This document shows positions 1 through 8,815 of a stretch of 64,000 nucleotides of DNA, piece after piece; the stretch's first letter is position 1, and every line of letters begins with the position of its first letter. A program made the position numbers and the translations under genes. The notes under the pieces were generated by a model. That model was not told where the DNA came from. It was given only the letters and a program-made list of their open reading frames with translations, and made no database searches. Source of the DNA: Coriobacteriaceae bacterium (GTDB taxonomy: Bacteria > Actinomycetota > Coriobacteriia > Coriobacteriales > Coriobacteriaceae). The stretch is from assembly GCA_902364975.1 (NCBI GenBank), contig CABJFQ010000012.1, positions 1 through 64,000 on the forward strand. Direction: 5' to 3'.

Positions 1-521
1 CTATTTATTCAGTCCAAGTTTCGGGGCGCAGTTCAAGGCACCTTTTGTGGTGGTTTTTTATTGCTCCACCATTCAGTTCGTACTCGAACCCGGTTCTTTA
101 CGAGAAAGGGTTCGGATACGTTTTTTGTTTATCGGAAATTCTACGGAAGGACTACTCGGAACGGTAAACAGGAACGAACAAAGGCAGGGTATCATCGTGG
201 TGATGGTATCCTGCCTTTTGTTTTGCGGGATCAAGGTCGCTTTGTGCGAACTTGATCGCCACTTATATGGCGCATTGATGGCAATTGCTTCGTACGTGCA
301 TACCGGGAGCCTGTACACCTCTGGCAAGGCGTAACACACTAGACTTTGTTCCAAAGTCCGTGTGCTAAGGGGGCAGGCACCTTAGAATTCCTGTGGAGTG
401 TGTACGCACGTACGCAGGAAAACGGCAAAATTTCGCTATATTAGGGCGTTCTTTCATTGGAGAGTATGGTATACACGGCTTAGTTCAACAAATAAGAATT
501 TATACATAAAGGAGGATATTG
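1..521. other. Gene-poor leader region beside mobile debris
   Basis: I see no convincing protein gene here. The short open frames have no ribosome binding site and no recognisable family. The stretch holds a terminator-like hairpin (180-225) and a second hairpin near 333-365 (CACAC/GTGTG then GACTTTG/CAAAGTC around a 3-nt loop) with no T-run after it. The base composition changes to AT-rich toward the peptidase gene. It may be the edge of a decayed mobile element. Confidence 0.5.
180..225 (+). terminator. Rho-independent terminator-like hairpin
   Basis: AAAGGCAGG at 180-188 pairs with CCTGCCTTT at 210-218, and the inner arms (GTATCATC with GGTGATGGTAT) extend the stem with wobble pairs. The sequence then runs TTTTGTTTTG. 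The gene it would terminate lies outside the window or has been lost. Confidence 0.6.
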
Positions 522-1124
522 ATGAAACTGTTTTTATGTTCTCACTTTTCAAGTGTAGAAAGTCTGATAAAGGAAGAAATTGAAAATAAAAAAGTCGCAT
601 TTATTCCAACAGCTTCGCTGCGTGAAGGCTACACCGGTTATGTCGGCTCGGCTCGAAAATTATTCAAAAAGTTGGGAGCAATCGTAACTGAAATTGATAT
701 TTCAACGGAGGCTTATTCAACGATACAGTCTCTTTTTGAAGATGCGGATGTGATCTATTTTACCGGCGGAAATTCTTTTTTCCTTATAGACCAGCTCCGT
801 AAAACGGGAACGGATGAGCTGTTGAAGAAAGAATTGGCAAAAGGAAAACTGATGATTGGTGAATCGGCAGGTGCGATTGTATGCGCTCCAAGCATCCAAT
901 ATATCGAGCAAATGGATGAAAAGCCGGAGGACTACTCACAAGAAGATGATTCAGGGCTTAATTTGATTGATTTCTATGTTCTTCCGCATTATCTTACAGC
1001 ACCATTTAAGAAAGTTACCGAGAAAATAATGGCTGAGTTTTCGGATTTGAATCTATGCCCAATTAACAACCGTCAGGGAATTGTAATTGATGGTGAAGGT
1101 TCAAAGGTAATTTGCAAAGACTAA
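522..1124 (+). CDS. Peptidase E-like (family S51) protein
   Basis: A 200-residue class I glutamine amidotransferase-like fold of the peptidase S51 family, which includes Asp-specific dipeptidases and cyanophycinase relatives. The strand YFTGGNS (79-85), the nucleophile elbow GESAGA (113-118, Ser115) and LPHY (His156) match the family's catalytic layout. I chose ATG at 522 because GGAGG ends six bases upstream; an adjacent TTG at 519 is worse placed. The gene is clearly more AT-rich than everything downstream and uses A/T-ending codons, so it was probably acquired from a low-GC donor. It sits beside transposase and recombinase fragments. Its substrate cannot be read from sequence. Confidence 0.85.
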   Translation: MKLFLCSHFSSVESLIKEEIENKKVAFIPTASLREGYTGYVGSARKLFKKLGAIVTEIDISTEAYSTIQSLFEDADVIYFTGGNSFFLIDQLRKTGTDELLKKELAKGKLMIGESAGAIVCAPSIQYIEQMDEKPEDYSQEDDSGLNLIDFYVLPHYLTAPFKKVTEKIMAEFSDLNLCPINNRQGIVIDGEGSKVICKD

Positions 1125-1239
1125 TTTGAAAATTCCAGTTTGCTGTACTCGTTCCTAGCAGGGTTTGGGGCAGGCACGCTCCAACAAGAAGCTGTCCCAA
1201 AGGGGCAAGAATGGGGACTGCGGACGATTTCTTGGACCG

Positions 1240-1470
1240 TTACGCGGCCCTTCCCAGCGCGGAGCGGAACTCGGCCGGCGTGCGGCCACCGAGCGCATCG
1301 CTGCGCCTCTCCGTATTGTATCGACCGATCCAGCCCCCGAGCTCCTCGATGAAGCGGGCGGGGGTCCAGTCCGACCAGTCCCTGCCGTGCCAGAACTCCT
1401 TCTTGAGCAGGCCGAAGAAGCCCTCCATCGCCGCGTTGTCCGGGCTGCAGCCCTTTGCGGACTGGATTGG
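1240..1470 (-). pseudogene. IS3-family transposase, C-terminal fragment
   Basis: About 76 codons remain of an IS3-type OrfB (DDE integrase core). The frame reads CSPDNAAMEGFFG then LKKEFW and ends shortly after RYNTERR...GGRTPAEFR. This is the family's block around the final catalytic Glu and its typical C-terminal end. The same frame is closed by a TAG at 1471-1473, so the first three quarters of the gene are missing. Bases downstream of the stop (about 1130-1237) probably carry one end of the element. No intact partner orfA is present, so it cannot transpose by itself. Confidence 0.8.
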
Positions 1471-1568
1471 CTACACTGATGTGGACAGTTCCGGGAGGGG
1501 CGCAAGAGACGGGAAGGCCGTGTGCGCGTTCCTGCGCGAGGGCCGCGGGGAGGGGGTGCCTGGGTACG

Positions 1569-1715
1569 GCGCCTGTCAACTCGGTCTACGTCTTTGATGA
1601 CCGGGTCGTACTCAATATCAACTTCACGGATGATGCCAAAACGGTCACCCGTGAGGAAGTGTTGGGTTCGAGTGCTATGGACAATGTTCCAGCATGCTGG
1701 GATCGAACTCGCTAG
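1569..1715 (+). pseudogene. Serine recombinase, C-terminal fragment
   Basis: The frame APVNSVYVFDD then RVVLNINFTDD and KTVTREE resembles the extreme C-terminus of large serine recombinases of the Gram-positive integrative-element type, which commonly end with a short beta-hairpin of the form NSIYVYDD...VVI.YNY. Only about 48 codons are left and no catalytic resolvase domain lies upstream. The last bases overlap the end of the convergent DUF523 gene. I read it as the scar of an excised or decayed integrative element. Confidence 0.6.
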
Positions 1716-2136
1716 CCGGAATCACACGGTACCCGTGACGCAGCAGCAGATCGACAAAAACGCCGTTGCCCGCGGTAAGCATGCCGCTAAAGGTGCCATC
1801 GTAGACGCGACCCGCACCGCACGAGGGGCTACGGTCCTGTAAGACGCACGCAGCTATCTCGGACGGGCCGCCCGCCTGCTCGCACATATCGAGCGCGCGC
1901 TCTGCACCAAGGCGAAATTCGCGACCAACCGACACGCCCTCGCAGGTACGAACCTCGCCGTTTACAATCTCGGACGGCCTGCGCGGTGTGGGCAAGCCAC
2001 CAAAGACTTCGGGGCACACCAGCAGGACCTCGGTCCCTGTGCGTTCGCACGCTTCGACCAGCTCGCGATGGTAGTTATCGAGCCCGTTATACTTGCAGCT
2101 CTCGCCCATCAAGCAGGCACTCACCACGATCTTCAT
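1675..2136 (-). CDS. DUF523 family protein
   Basis: A 153-residue protein of the DUF523 family, function unknown. It shows the two conserved cysteine-bearing blocks: VSACLMGESCKYNG near the N-terminus and VLQDRSPSCG in the middle, a pattern that suggests metal or cluster binding. I chose ATG at 2136 because GGGAG lies six bases upstream; further in-frame ATG codons at 2142 and 2151 are less well spaced. Its 3' end overlaps the recombinase remnant on the other strand, so the mobile debris ends exactly here and this gene belongs to the host chromosome. Confidence 0.8.
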   Translation of the reverse strand: MKIVVSACLMGESCKYNGLDNYHRELVEACERTGTEVLLVCPEVFGGLPTPRRPSEIVNGEVRTCEGVSVGREFRLGAERALDMCEQAGGPSEIAACVLQDRSPSCGAGRVYDGTFSGMLTAGNGVFVDLLLRHGYRVIPASEFDPSMLEHCP

Positions 2137-2157
2137 TTGCATCTCCCTCAAGCAGAA

Positions 2158-2190
2158 CGCCCCATTTGAGACTTACACTCAAATGGGGCG
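2158..2190. terminator. Hairpin between ftsH and DUF523 gene
   Basis: A perfect 13-bp inverted repeat, CGCCCCATTTGAG with CTCAAATGGGGCG, around a 7-nt loop, in the gap after the ftsH stop codon. The minus strand continues TTCTGCTT, a weak U-tract, so termination of ftsH is plausible but not certain. Confidence 0.6.
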
Positions 2191-2217
2191 TCGATATTTA
2201 CTGTCCCGAAGGCAACG

Positions 2218-4125
2218 TTACTGCTGCTTTGGCATCAGCGGATTCTCGCGCGTGAGGAGATTCATGAACTCCTCGCCCGTAATCGTCTCCTTCTTGTACA
2301 GATAACGAGCCAGCTCGTGGAGCTTAAACTTGTTCTCCTTAAGAATCTGCAGGGCGCGGTCGTGCGCATCCTCGATCAGTTTGGCGACAATCGCGTCCAC
2401 GCGCTCGGCCGTACCGGGGGCGCAGGTAAGCGATGTGTCCTGGTTCAAGTACGCATTCTGAACAGTACCGAGTGCCATCATGCCAAACTCGTCGGACATA
2501 CCAAAGCGCGTCACCATGTTGCGGGCGAGCTTGGTGGCCTGCTCGATATCGTTGGCCGCGCCGGTCGTCATCTCGCCAAAAATGAGCTCCTCGGCGGCAC
2601 GTCCACCGCAGTAGACGGCAAGCTTGTCCAACACCTCCTGGCGTGTGGTCAGGAAGCGCTCATCCTCCTCGACCTGCATGGTGTAGCCCAGAGCACCGCT
2701 TGTGCGCGGCACGATGGTGATCTTCGTGACCGGCGCAGAGCCCTTCTGGCGAGCGGCAACGATGGCATGACCGATCTCGTGGTAAGAAACGACCTGCTTC
2801 TCGTGGTCAGACAGCACCGTGGACTTACGCTGCTGACCAGCGATGACGACCTCCACCGACTCCTCAAAATCGTCCTGCGTAGCGCGCTTGCGACCCTCGC
2901 GGACGGCACGCAGGGCGCCCTCGTTGATGATGTTAGCCAAGTCGGCACCCGAGGCGCCGGGCGTGGCGCGGGCAATCGCCGTCAGGTCAATCGGAGGCTG
3001 CGTCTTCACGCTCTTGGCATGCAGCTCGAGGATGTTCTTGCGGCCGGTCAGATCGGGCAGCTCAACGGGAATGCGGCGGTCAAAGCGGCCGGGGCGCAGC
3101 AGAGCGGGATCGAGGCTGTCGGGACGGTTGGTAGCAGCGAGGACGACGATACCCTTGTGGTTATCGAAGCCGTCCATCTCGGTCAGCAGCTGGTTGAGCG
3201 TCTGCTCGCGCTCGTCGTTGCCGCTAAAGCCGCCGCCGTCGCGCTTCTTACCGATGGTATCGATCTCATCGATAAAGACGATACACGGGGCCTTTTCCTT
3301 GGCCTGCTTAAACAGATCGCGCACCTTGGCAGCGCCACGGCCGACAAACATCTCGACGAACTCAGAACCAGAAATACTAAAGAACGGAACACCAGCTTCG
3401 CCGGCCACAGCCTTGGCAAGCAGGGTCTTACCAGTGCCCGGAGGGCCCACAAGAAGAGCACCGCGCGGCAGCTTGGCACCGATCTCCTCGTAGCGCTGCG
3501 GCTTCTCCAGAAAGTCAACGACCTCCTTAAGGGATTCCTTGGCCTCTTCCTGGCCGGCGACATCCTTAAAGGTCACGCCCACGTCCTTGGAGGCGATCAC
3601 GCGCGCGCCGGACTTACCCAGTCCACCGCCACCAAAACCACCGCCGCCAAAGTTCATCGACGGGCCGTCATCGCCCATGGCCTTCTTCATGCGACGATTG
3701 AGCCACCAGCCAATCAGGAAGAAAATCGCCATGGGAAGGATAAGCGTGAGCAGGTAGTAGGTCATAAGACCCGAGTTTTTATCGGGAACGACCGACTCCA
3801 GGGACGCACCGGATTCAAGCACGCGATCGGTAAAACCCGCATCATTCGGCACACCGGTTGTCTTGTAGGCGATGTTCTCGTCCTCGCCCTTCTTGGTGTA
3901 ATAAATGGTGTAATCGTCGGTATTGTATTCGACCTTATCGACGCTCTTCTTATCGAGCGCTTTGACAAACGTCGAATAATCGGTCTTCGTAATCTGCTGC
4001 GTGTGACCGATGTTGGGGAACAGAACGGTCGAGAGCACGAGGTAGACAACGAAGGCGATGAGCACGTAGAGGATCATATTCCGTCTACGTTTGTTGTCAT
4101 CCATCTCCATCTGCTTGAACTCCAT
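2218..4125 (-). CDS. ftsH: ATP-dependent zinc metalloprotease FtsH
   Basis: Membrane-anchored AAA protease that degrades misfolded and regulatory proteins. Transmembrane segments are at about 17-36 and 122-142 with an extracytoplasmic region between, then a glycine-rich linker, the AAA domain with Walker A GPPGTGKT (227-234), Walker [10 protein letters not shown] (281-289) and the second region of homology [19 protein letters not shown]. The zinc site is HEIGH (449-453), where Ile replaces the more usual Ala. The length of 635 residues is normal. The chosen ATG has no strong ribosome binding site and starts at residues 6 or 8 are possible. It is transcribed divergently from the cobalamin adenosyltransferase gene. 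Confidence 0.97.
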   Translation of the reverse strand: MEFKQMEMDDNKRRRNMILYVLIAFVVYLVLSTVLFPNIGHTQQITKTDYSTFVKALDKKSVDKVEYNTDDYTIYYTKKGEDENIAYKTTGVPNDAGFTDRVLESGASLESVVPDKNSGLMTYYLLTLILPMAIFFLIGWWLNRRMKKAMGDDGPSMNFGGGGFGGGGLGKSGARVIASKDVGVTFKDVAGQEEAKESLKEVVDFLEKPQRYEEIGAKLPRGALLVGPPGTGKTLLAKAVAGEAGVPFFSISGSEFVEMFVGRGAAKVRDLFKQAKEKAPCIVFIDEIDTIGKKRDGGGFSGNDEREQTLNQLLTEMDGFDNHKGIVVLAATNRPDSLDPALLRPGRFDRRIPVELPDLTGRKNILELHAKSVKTQPPIDLTAIARATPGASGADLANIINEGALRAVREGRKRATQDDFEESVEVVIAGQQRKSTVLSDHEKQVVSYHEIGHAIVAARQKGSAPVTKITIVPRTSGALGYTMQVEEDERFLTTRQEVLDKLAVYCGGRAAEELIFGEMTTGAANDIEQATKLARNMVTRFGMSDEFGMMALGTVQNAYLNQDTSLTCAPGTAERVDAIVAKLIEDAHDRALQILKENKFKLHELARYLYKKETITGEEFMNLLTRENPLMPKQQ

Positions 4126-4202
4126 CTACAGGGGTTGATAATGCTATCTAGAATACCCAACAAGGACGGCGATAAACCGGCGCCGGGCACGAAAGGACAG
4201 AG

Positions 4203-4688
4203 ATGGCATCACTGGAAGTCGGCAAGGTTCAGATCTACACGGGCGACGGCAAGGGCAAAACCACGGCCGCCTTGGGGCTGGCTTTGCGCGCCACGGGTTA
4301 TGGGCTCGACGTACTCATGCTGCAGTTTGCCAAGAAGCTGCACTGCGCCGAACACGATGCCGCGCCGCGCCTGGGACTGCGCATTGTACAGGCCGACCGT
4401 GACACGCCCGAGGCTTGCGCCGCACAGATCATGGAGCTTGCACGCAAAAAGATCTCTCAGGTCGACGTGCTCATTCTGGACGAACTCGGCGAAGCAATGC
4501 GCCGAGGCTTTGTGACGCGCGAGGATGTCGAAGCGCTGATCGCGATAAAGCCCGCCACCACGGAGCTCGTGCTAACCGGCCGCGGACTGCTGCCGCTGGC
4601 CGACCTCGCGGACCTGGTCACCGAAATGCGCCCCGTCAAACACTACTTCGACGAAGGCCTCCTAGCCCGCCAAGGCATCGAATACTAA
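4203..4688 (+). CDS. cobO: Cob(I)alamin adenosyltransferase, CobO/BtuR type
   Basis: Transfers the adenosyl group of ATP to the cobalt of reduced corrinoids. The P-loop YTGDGKGKTTAA near residues 12-23 is the family's distinctive variant, and DVLILDELGEA is the Walker B-like strand that follows. At 161 residues it is shorter than the roughly 200 residues of the Escherichia coli enzyme, because the N-terminal extension is missing, but the catalytic core appears complete. AAAGGA lies just ahead of the ATG. It has no cobalamin-biosynthesis neighbours here, so it may act in corrinoid salvage. Confidence 0.9.
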   Translation: MASLEVGKVQIYTGDGKGKTTAALGLALRATGYGLDVLMLQFAKKLHCAEHDAAPRLGLRIVQADRDTPEACAAQIMELARKKISQVDVLILDELGEAMRRGFVTREDVEALIAIKPATTELVLTGRGLLPLADLADLVTEMRPVKHYFDEGLLARQGIEY

Positions 4689-4775
4689 ATGATCCGAAGG
4701 GGACGGAGGAAAACGGATCATTTCGCCTTATCGCAGGTCCAATGATCCGTTATCCTCCGTCCCCTTCGGATCATT
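4688..4775. repeat. Long palindromic element between convergent genes
   Basis: Arms of 35 bases (4688-4722 and 4741-4775) pair with a single mismatch around an 18-nt loop. Each arm has the layout AATGATCCG, then AAGGGGACGGAGGA, then CGGATCATT, so the outer and inner ends of one arm are themselves inverted copies. It fills exactly the gap between the stop codons of the adenosyltransferase gene and the MATE gene. It could act as a bidirectional terminator or be a small REPIN-like mobile palindrome. Confidence 0.85.
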
Positions 4776-6123
4776 AGGCGGTGGCGCGGCCGAGCCAGTT
4801 GCCGCTGTGGTGGTAGATGGTGAACATCGTGGCCGTGATGAGCCAGGTTACGGGGTAAACCAGCAGCAGGTGCTCAAGCGACGGATCGAACGGCATAATC
4901 GCAAACACCCAGATCACCCTGAGCACGACGGTGCCAAAAATCGTGAGCAGCATGGGCTGCAAGCTCACGCCGGCGCCGCGAATGGAGCCCGACGCGTTTT
5001 CGATAATCGAGAAGATTGCGTAGAACGGCGCGATAAAATGAAGAATCGTCGTGGTGTACGCCGAAATCGAAGCATCGTCGACAAACAGACGCGACAACGG
5101 ACCCGAGAACACCAGCAGCACGGCAGACAGGCCACCAATGAGCATAAACGACAGCATGAGCGACGTATGGTAGCCCTTGCGCATGCGCTCGTAGTTGCGC
5201 GCGCCAAAGTTCTGTGCCGAGAACGTGGTGATCGAAACACCAAGCGCCTCGGTAACCATCCAGACAATGCCATCTAAGCGGCCCGAAAGACCCCACGCCG
5301 TGGTGATATCGGCACCAAACGAGTTGACCGACACCTGAATCAAAACGTTGGAAATCGAATACGCAGCAGACTGAAAGCCAAGCGGCAGACCACACGAGAT
5401 CATGGTCTTACAAATTCCAGGATCAATACCGAGTTTGGACAGTGAAAGCCGCCACGCACCCGGTGCGTGCATCATACGAATCACGATCATCGTGGCGTTG
5501 GAGCAAATGGTCAGCGCCACCGCAATGCCGCAGCCCAGAGCCTCCATATGAAGCACGGCAACGAAGATTACATCCAGCACCGCATTAACAAGGCAGCCGG
5601 AAGCGATGATCACAGCAGGCCCGCGCGTGTCGCCCACGGCGCGCAGCAGTGCCGTTCCCATATTGAGCAGCAGTGCCGCAACCATGGCGGCAAAATAGCA
5701 ACGAGCATAGGCCACGCCCTCGGCCAATAGTTCATGCGGCGTGTTCATAAGCACCAGCATGGGCTCAACGAACACTATGCCAAGAATCGAGAAAACGATA
5801 CCGCCCACCAGCGCGAGCGTCATGGCCGTATGGACCGAACGACTCAGTCGCTCATCATCGTGCTGGCCAAAATACTGACCGGTAATGACCGCGCAGCCGG
5901 CGCCGACGCCAACGCAAAAGCCAATGCAGAGCTCGGTGAGCACCATCGTGGCTTGAATGCCACCCAGTGCGAGCTTGCCGCCAAACTGACCGACGATATA
6001 GGTACCGATAAGCGTGTAGGCCTGCTGAAAAAACGAACTAAAAAAGATGGGAACGCACAGCGAAAGCAGCTGCTGCCAAATAACACCCTGCGTTACATCG
6101 ATAGCCGTAGATTTCTTAGCCAC
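4774..6123 (-). CDS. MATE family efflux transporter
   Basis: A 449-residue polytopic membrane protein of the multidrug and toxin extrusion family, with about twelve hydrophobic segments arranged as two related halves. Typical family motifs are visible: IFFSSFFQQAYTLIGTYIVG near the start, AVGDTRGPAVI in the first half, and AQNFGARNYERMRKG opening the second half. I chose GTG at 6123 because GGGGAGGG lies directly upstream; the open frame extends 11 codons further without a site. Substrate (drug, metabolite or cation gradient) cannot be assigned. Its stop codon lies inside the palindromic element. Confidence 0.9.
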   Translation of the reverse strand: MAKKSTAIDVTQGVIWQQLLSLCVPIFFSSFFQQAYTLIGTYIVGQFGGKLALGGIQATMVLTELCIGFCVGVGAGCAVITGQYFGQHDDERLSRSVHTAMTLALVGGIVFSILGIVFVEPMLVLMNTPHELLAEGVAYARCYFAAMVAALLLNMGTALLRAVGDTRGPAVIIASGCLVNAVLDVIFVAVLHMEALGCGIAVALTICSNATMIVIRMMHAPGAWRLSLSKLGIDPGICKTMISCGLPLGFQSAAYSISNVLIQVSVNSFGADITTAWGLSGRLDGIVWMVTEALGVSITTFSAQNFGARNYERMRKGYHTSLMLSFMLIGGLSAVLLVFSGPLSRLFVDDASISAYTTTILHFIAPFYAIFSIIENASGSIRGAGVSLQPMLLTIFGTVVLRVIWVFAIMPFDPSLEHLLLVYPVTWLITATMFTIYHHSGNWLGRATA

Positions 6124-6248
6124 ACGCCCTCCCCACCAGCATATGTCAAACAACAAAACGGCACTTTAAAACGAAAGCCAAAACCAGCTTAGCACCGACC
6201 GACGTCGGCCGAAACGTCCCGAACCAGAGCCCGGTGCGAAATATCTGC

Positions 6249-7163
6249 CTAGTGATACAGCCCCGGCTGGTAGTGGTACTCGTTGCTCACATGCGGGCAC
6301 AGTTGCCAAAAGGCGACGGCACTCGCAGCGGCAACGTTGAGTGAATCGACCCCGTGCGCCATCGGAATGCGCGCGGCTCGGTCGCAGCCGGCAATGGTCT
6401 TGGTGCCCAAGCCGGCACCCTCGGTACCCATAAAGATCGCTAGGCGGTCAATCTCCTGCAGCACGGGATCGTCCAGCGACACCGAATCATCTGTCAACGC
6501 CATGGCGGCACACGAAAAGCCGGCATCGTGCAGCGCCGCCAGCCCATCATGCGGCCATACGCGCGCCTCGCTGCCAATGCGCGTCCAGGGCACCTGGAAC
6601 ACCGTGCCCATGCTCACGCGGGCCGAGCGACGGTACAGCGGGTCACAGCAAGTGGGGCTCACCAAAATGCCATCGACGTTCAGCGCAGCCGCCGAGCGGA
6701 AAATCGCGCCGACATTGGTGTGGTCGACAATGCCCTCGAGGACGCACACGCGCACCGGGCGCTCACCCGCCGCCTCGACGACGCCACTCAAGAACTCGGC
6801 TACCGGAATCTGGCGTGGACGACGGAATGCCGCGAGCGCACCGCGCGTCACGTTAAAACCCGTCAGCTGCTCCATGAGCTCCATGGAGGCAACGAACACA
6901 GGAACCGGACCCGCGCCCTCGCGCACAACCAGGCGCTCAAACAGCGGCATCATCTGATCGAGCCAGCGTTCGCCCAAAAGAAAGCTCACCGGCTCGTATC
7001 CGGCGCGAACCGCACGCTCGATGACCTTGGCGCTCTCGGCGATAAAAATGCCCTTCTGCGGCTCCAGCACGCAGCGAAGCTCACGCTCGGTCAGTCGCAC
7101 GTAGGCATCGAGCCGCTCGTCCTCGAGCGAATCGATTCGCAGCACCTCAACGGCATCAGTCAT
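6249..7163 (-). CDS. SpoU/TrmH family RNA methyltransferase
   Basis: A SPOUT-class 2'-O-methyltransferase for rRNA or tRNA, function on a specific nucleotide unknown. The N-terminal substrate-binding domain is followed by the C-terminal knot: motif 1 DHTNVGAIFRSAAAL, motif 2 IFMGTEGAGL and motif 3 IPMAHGVDSLNVAAASAV. These carry the expected Asn/Arg, Glu-Gly and Ser-Leu-Asn residues. The ATG at 7163 gives a start that matches the family (TDAVEVLRIDSLEDERL). An upstream ATG at 7196 is possible and neither has a strong binding site. It sits alone between the MATE gene and folA. Confidence 0.88.
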   Translation of the reverse strand: MTDAVEVLRIDSLEDERLDAYVRLTERELRCVLEPQKGIFIAESAKVIERAVRAGYEPVSFLLGERWLDQMMPLFERLVVREGAGPVPVFVASMELMEQLTGFNVTRGALAAFRRPRQIPVAEFLSGVVEAAGERPVRVCVLEGIVDHTNVGAIFRSAAALNVDGILVSPTCCDPLYRRSARVSMGTVFQVPWTRIGSEARVWPHDGLAALHDAGFSCAAMALTDDSVSLDDPVLQEIDRLAIFMGTEGAGLGTKTIAGCDRAARIPMAHGVDSLNVAAASAVAFWQLCPHVSNEYHYQPGLYH

Positions 7164-7272
7164 AGCAGCCAGCCCGCACCCTTCTTTACAGCACATCTAT
7201 ACCAAACGAGGCGACGCTAAGCGCCGCCCCATGCATTCAATCAACCCGATGATACCGTTCACGCCAGGCGAT

Positions 7273-7791
7273 TTATGCCTCAACGCGACGATACGTCACG
7301 AACTCATAATCGAGACCCTCGTCACCCTCGCCCGAGGCAATCGTGGCAACCCCGCCACGCCGCGCAATCTCCCACGCGGGATCGGCGTCCAAGTCGGGAA
7401 AGTACGTGTCCACGGGATGGACGCAGTGGTTATGCGTGACCTCGGCCTCCACGCAGCACGGCAAAAACTGACGATACACCTCGCCGCCGCCGATCACCCA
7501 GGCAACGGGCTCATCGGCAACCGCGGCGAGCGCCTCGCCGATACTATGCACCACGTCGACACCTTCGGGCGAAAAATCCTCGTCGCGCGTGAGCACGATA
7601 TTGCGACGATTCTTGAGCGGACGCCCGCCGGGAAAACTCAGCAGGGTCTTGCGCCCCATAATAACCGGGCAACCTTTGGTGCACGCCACAAAATGGCGCA
7701 TATCGGAGCGATTGGACACGACCATGTCACCCTCGCACCCAATACCCCAGTCATCGCACACGGCGACAATGGCAGAAAGCTTACACGTCAT
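7273..7791 (-). CDS. folA: Dihydrofolate reductase
   Basis: Reduces dihydrofolate with NADPH, regenerating tetrahydrofolate consumed by the thymidylate synthase encoded directly upstream. Visible motifs are SAIVAVCDDWGIG at the N-terminus, VIMGRKTLLSFPGGRPL for NADPH binding, and WVIGGGEVYRQFLP. At 172 residues its size is normal. The chosen ATG at 7791 follows the thyA stop by ten bases; a GTG at 7800 touching that stop is an alternative. thyA and folA form a two-gene operon and translation is probably coupled. Confidence 0.95.
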   Translation of the reverse strand: MTCKLSAIVAVCDDWGIGCEGDMVVSNRSDMRHFVACTKGCPVIMGRKTLLSFPGGRPLKNRRNIVLTRDEDFSPEGVDVVHSIGEALAAVADEPVAWVIGGGEVYRQFLPCCVEAEVTHNHCVHPVDTYFPDLDADPAWEIARRGGVATIASGEGDEGLDYEFVTYRRVEA

Positions 7792-7800
7792 GCGCGTCAC

Positions 7801-8649
7801 CTACACCGCAATGGGGATGTTCTTGACCTGCGGGCCGTGCTCATAGCCCTCGACAATCAGGTCGTCGGTCGTAAACGCATAGAAGTCATGCACATCGGGG
7901 TTAAGCGTTACCTTAGGCGCGGCAAACTGCGGACGCTCGATAAGCTCCCGGACGATATCGACATGACGGTCGTAAATGTGGGCATCGGCAATCACATGCA
8001 GCAACTCGCCGGGAATCATATCGACCGACTGCGCGACCATCATCAGCAAAATGGCGTACTGGCACACATTCCAGTTGTTCGCAGCCAAAATGTCCTGGCT
8101 GCGCTGGTTGAGAATCATGTTGAGCGTCGGTTTATCATCCTGCGGGCGCTGCGTCACGTTATACGTCACGCTGTAGGCGCACGGATACAGGTGCATCTCG
8201 GACAGGTCGCTAAACACGTAGGTATTCGTCATAATGCGGCGGCTGTACGGCGTATTCTTGAGGTCGTACAGCACACGGTCCATCTGATCGAAGTCACCCT
8301 CGGCATAATGGCTCTTCTGCCCAATCTGATACCCGTAGGCCTTGCCGATGGAGCCGGTCTCGTCGGCCCACTCATCCCAAATATGACTGTTGAGGTCATG
8401 CACGTTATTGGACTTCTTTTGATAGATCCATAGGATCTCATCCATGGCAGATTTGAGGGCCGTGCGACGCAGGGTAAGCGCCGGAAACTCCTCACGCAGG
8501 TCGTAGCGGGCCGTGACGCCAAAGTTTTTAATGGTATAGGCAGGGGTGCCGTCCTCCCACACCGGGCGGACCTTTTGGCCCTCGGTAGTGGTGCCATGGT
8601 CCAAAATATCGCGGCACATGGTTACAAACTGTTGATCAGCCTTGCTCAT
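7801..8649 (-). CDS. thyA: Thymidylate synthase
   Basis: Makes dTMP from dUMP with methylenetetrahydrofolate. The catalytic block reads LYPCAYSVTYNV, with the nucleophilic Cys in the PC pair, and the folate/dUMP block includes NQRSQDILAANNWNV and HIYDRHVDIVRELIERP. The 282-residue length is normal. GGAGGG sits a few bases ahead of the ATG at 8649. The open frame continues upstream for another 190 codons, but that extension has no family similarity and runs antisense into the next regulatory region, so I excluded it. Confidence 0.95.
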   Translation of the reverse strand: MSKADQQFVTMCRDILDHGTTTEGQKVRPVWEDGTPAYTIKNFGVTARYDLREEFPALTLRRTALKSAMDEILWIYQKKSNNVHDLNSHIWDEWADETGSIGKAYGYQIGQKSHYAEGDFDQMDRVLYDLKNTPYSRRIMTNTYVFSDLSEMHLYPCAYSVTYNVTQRPQDDKPTLNMILNQRSQDILAANNWNVCQYAILLMMVAQSVDMIPGELLHVIADAHIYDRHVDIVRELIERPQFAAPKVTLNPDVHDFYAFTTDDLIVEGYEHGPQVKNIPIAV

Positions 8650-8730
8650 TGACCCTCCTGTCAGTTGCCTATAAGCGAGATTCATTGTAGCCCAGGCACA
8701 TGCGGCCCCACAGCCCAAACATAAGCCCAC

Positions 8731-8754
8731 AATTTCTGGCATATGCCAGAAATT
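8731..8754. promoter_or_regulatory. Palindromic operator 1 (TGGCATATGCCA core)
   Basis: A perfect 24-base palindrome whose central 20 bases are TTTCTGGCATATGCCAGAAA. It lies just upstream of the candidate -35 box of the DUF134-NifX gene and between the divergent thyA and DUF134-NifX genes. Its core is nearly the same as the second palindrome (TGACATATGTCA) 47 bases downstream. Inference: both bind the DUF134 helix-turn-helix protein or another dimeric regulator. Confidence 0.7.
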
Positions 8755-8756
8755 CA

Positions 8757-8784
8757 TTGCATAAATCTGCGCGTTCGCTATTCT
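8757..8784 (+). promoter_or_regulatory. Candidate promoter of DUF134-NifX gene
   Basis: TTGCAT at 8757-8762 and TATTCT at 8779-8784 are separated by 16 bases, a reasonable sigma-A type promoter. Initiation would fall at about 8791, inside the second palindrome, so a bound dimer there would block transcription. Confidence 0.45.
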
Positions 8785-8789
8785 ATTGT

Positions 8790-8801
8790 TGACATATGTC
8801 A
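8790..8801. promoter_or_regulatory. Palindromic operator 2 (TGACATATGTCA)
   Basis: A perfect 12-base palindrome placed over the predicted transcription start of the DUF134-NifX gene and directly ahead of its AAGGAG binding site. It shares the pattern TG[AG]CATATG[CT]CA with operator 1. Confidence 0.65.
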
Positions 8802-8815
8802 GATAAGGAGAGCAC

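Noticed and set aside
2317..4515. A 732-residue frame antisense to ftsH
   Set aside because: It lies fully opposite a conserved gene, has no ribosome binding site and no family similarity. Long antisense frames are common in GC-rich genes.
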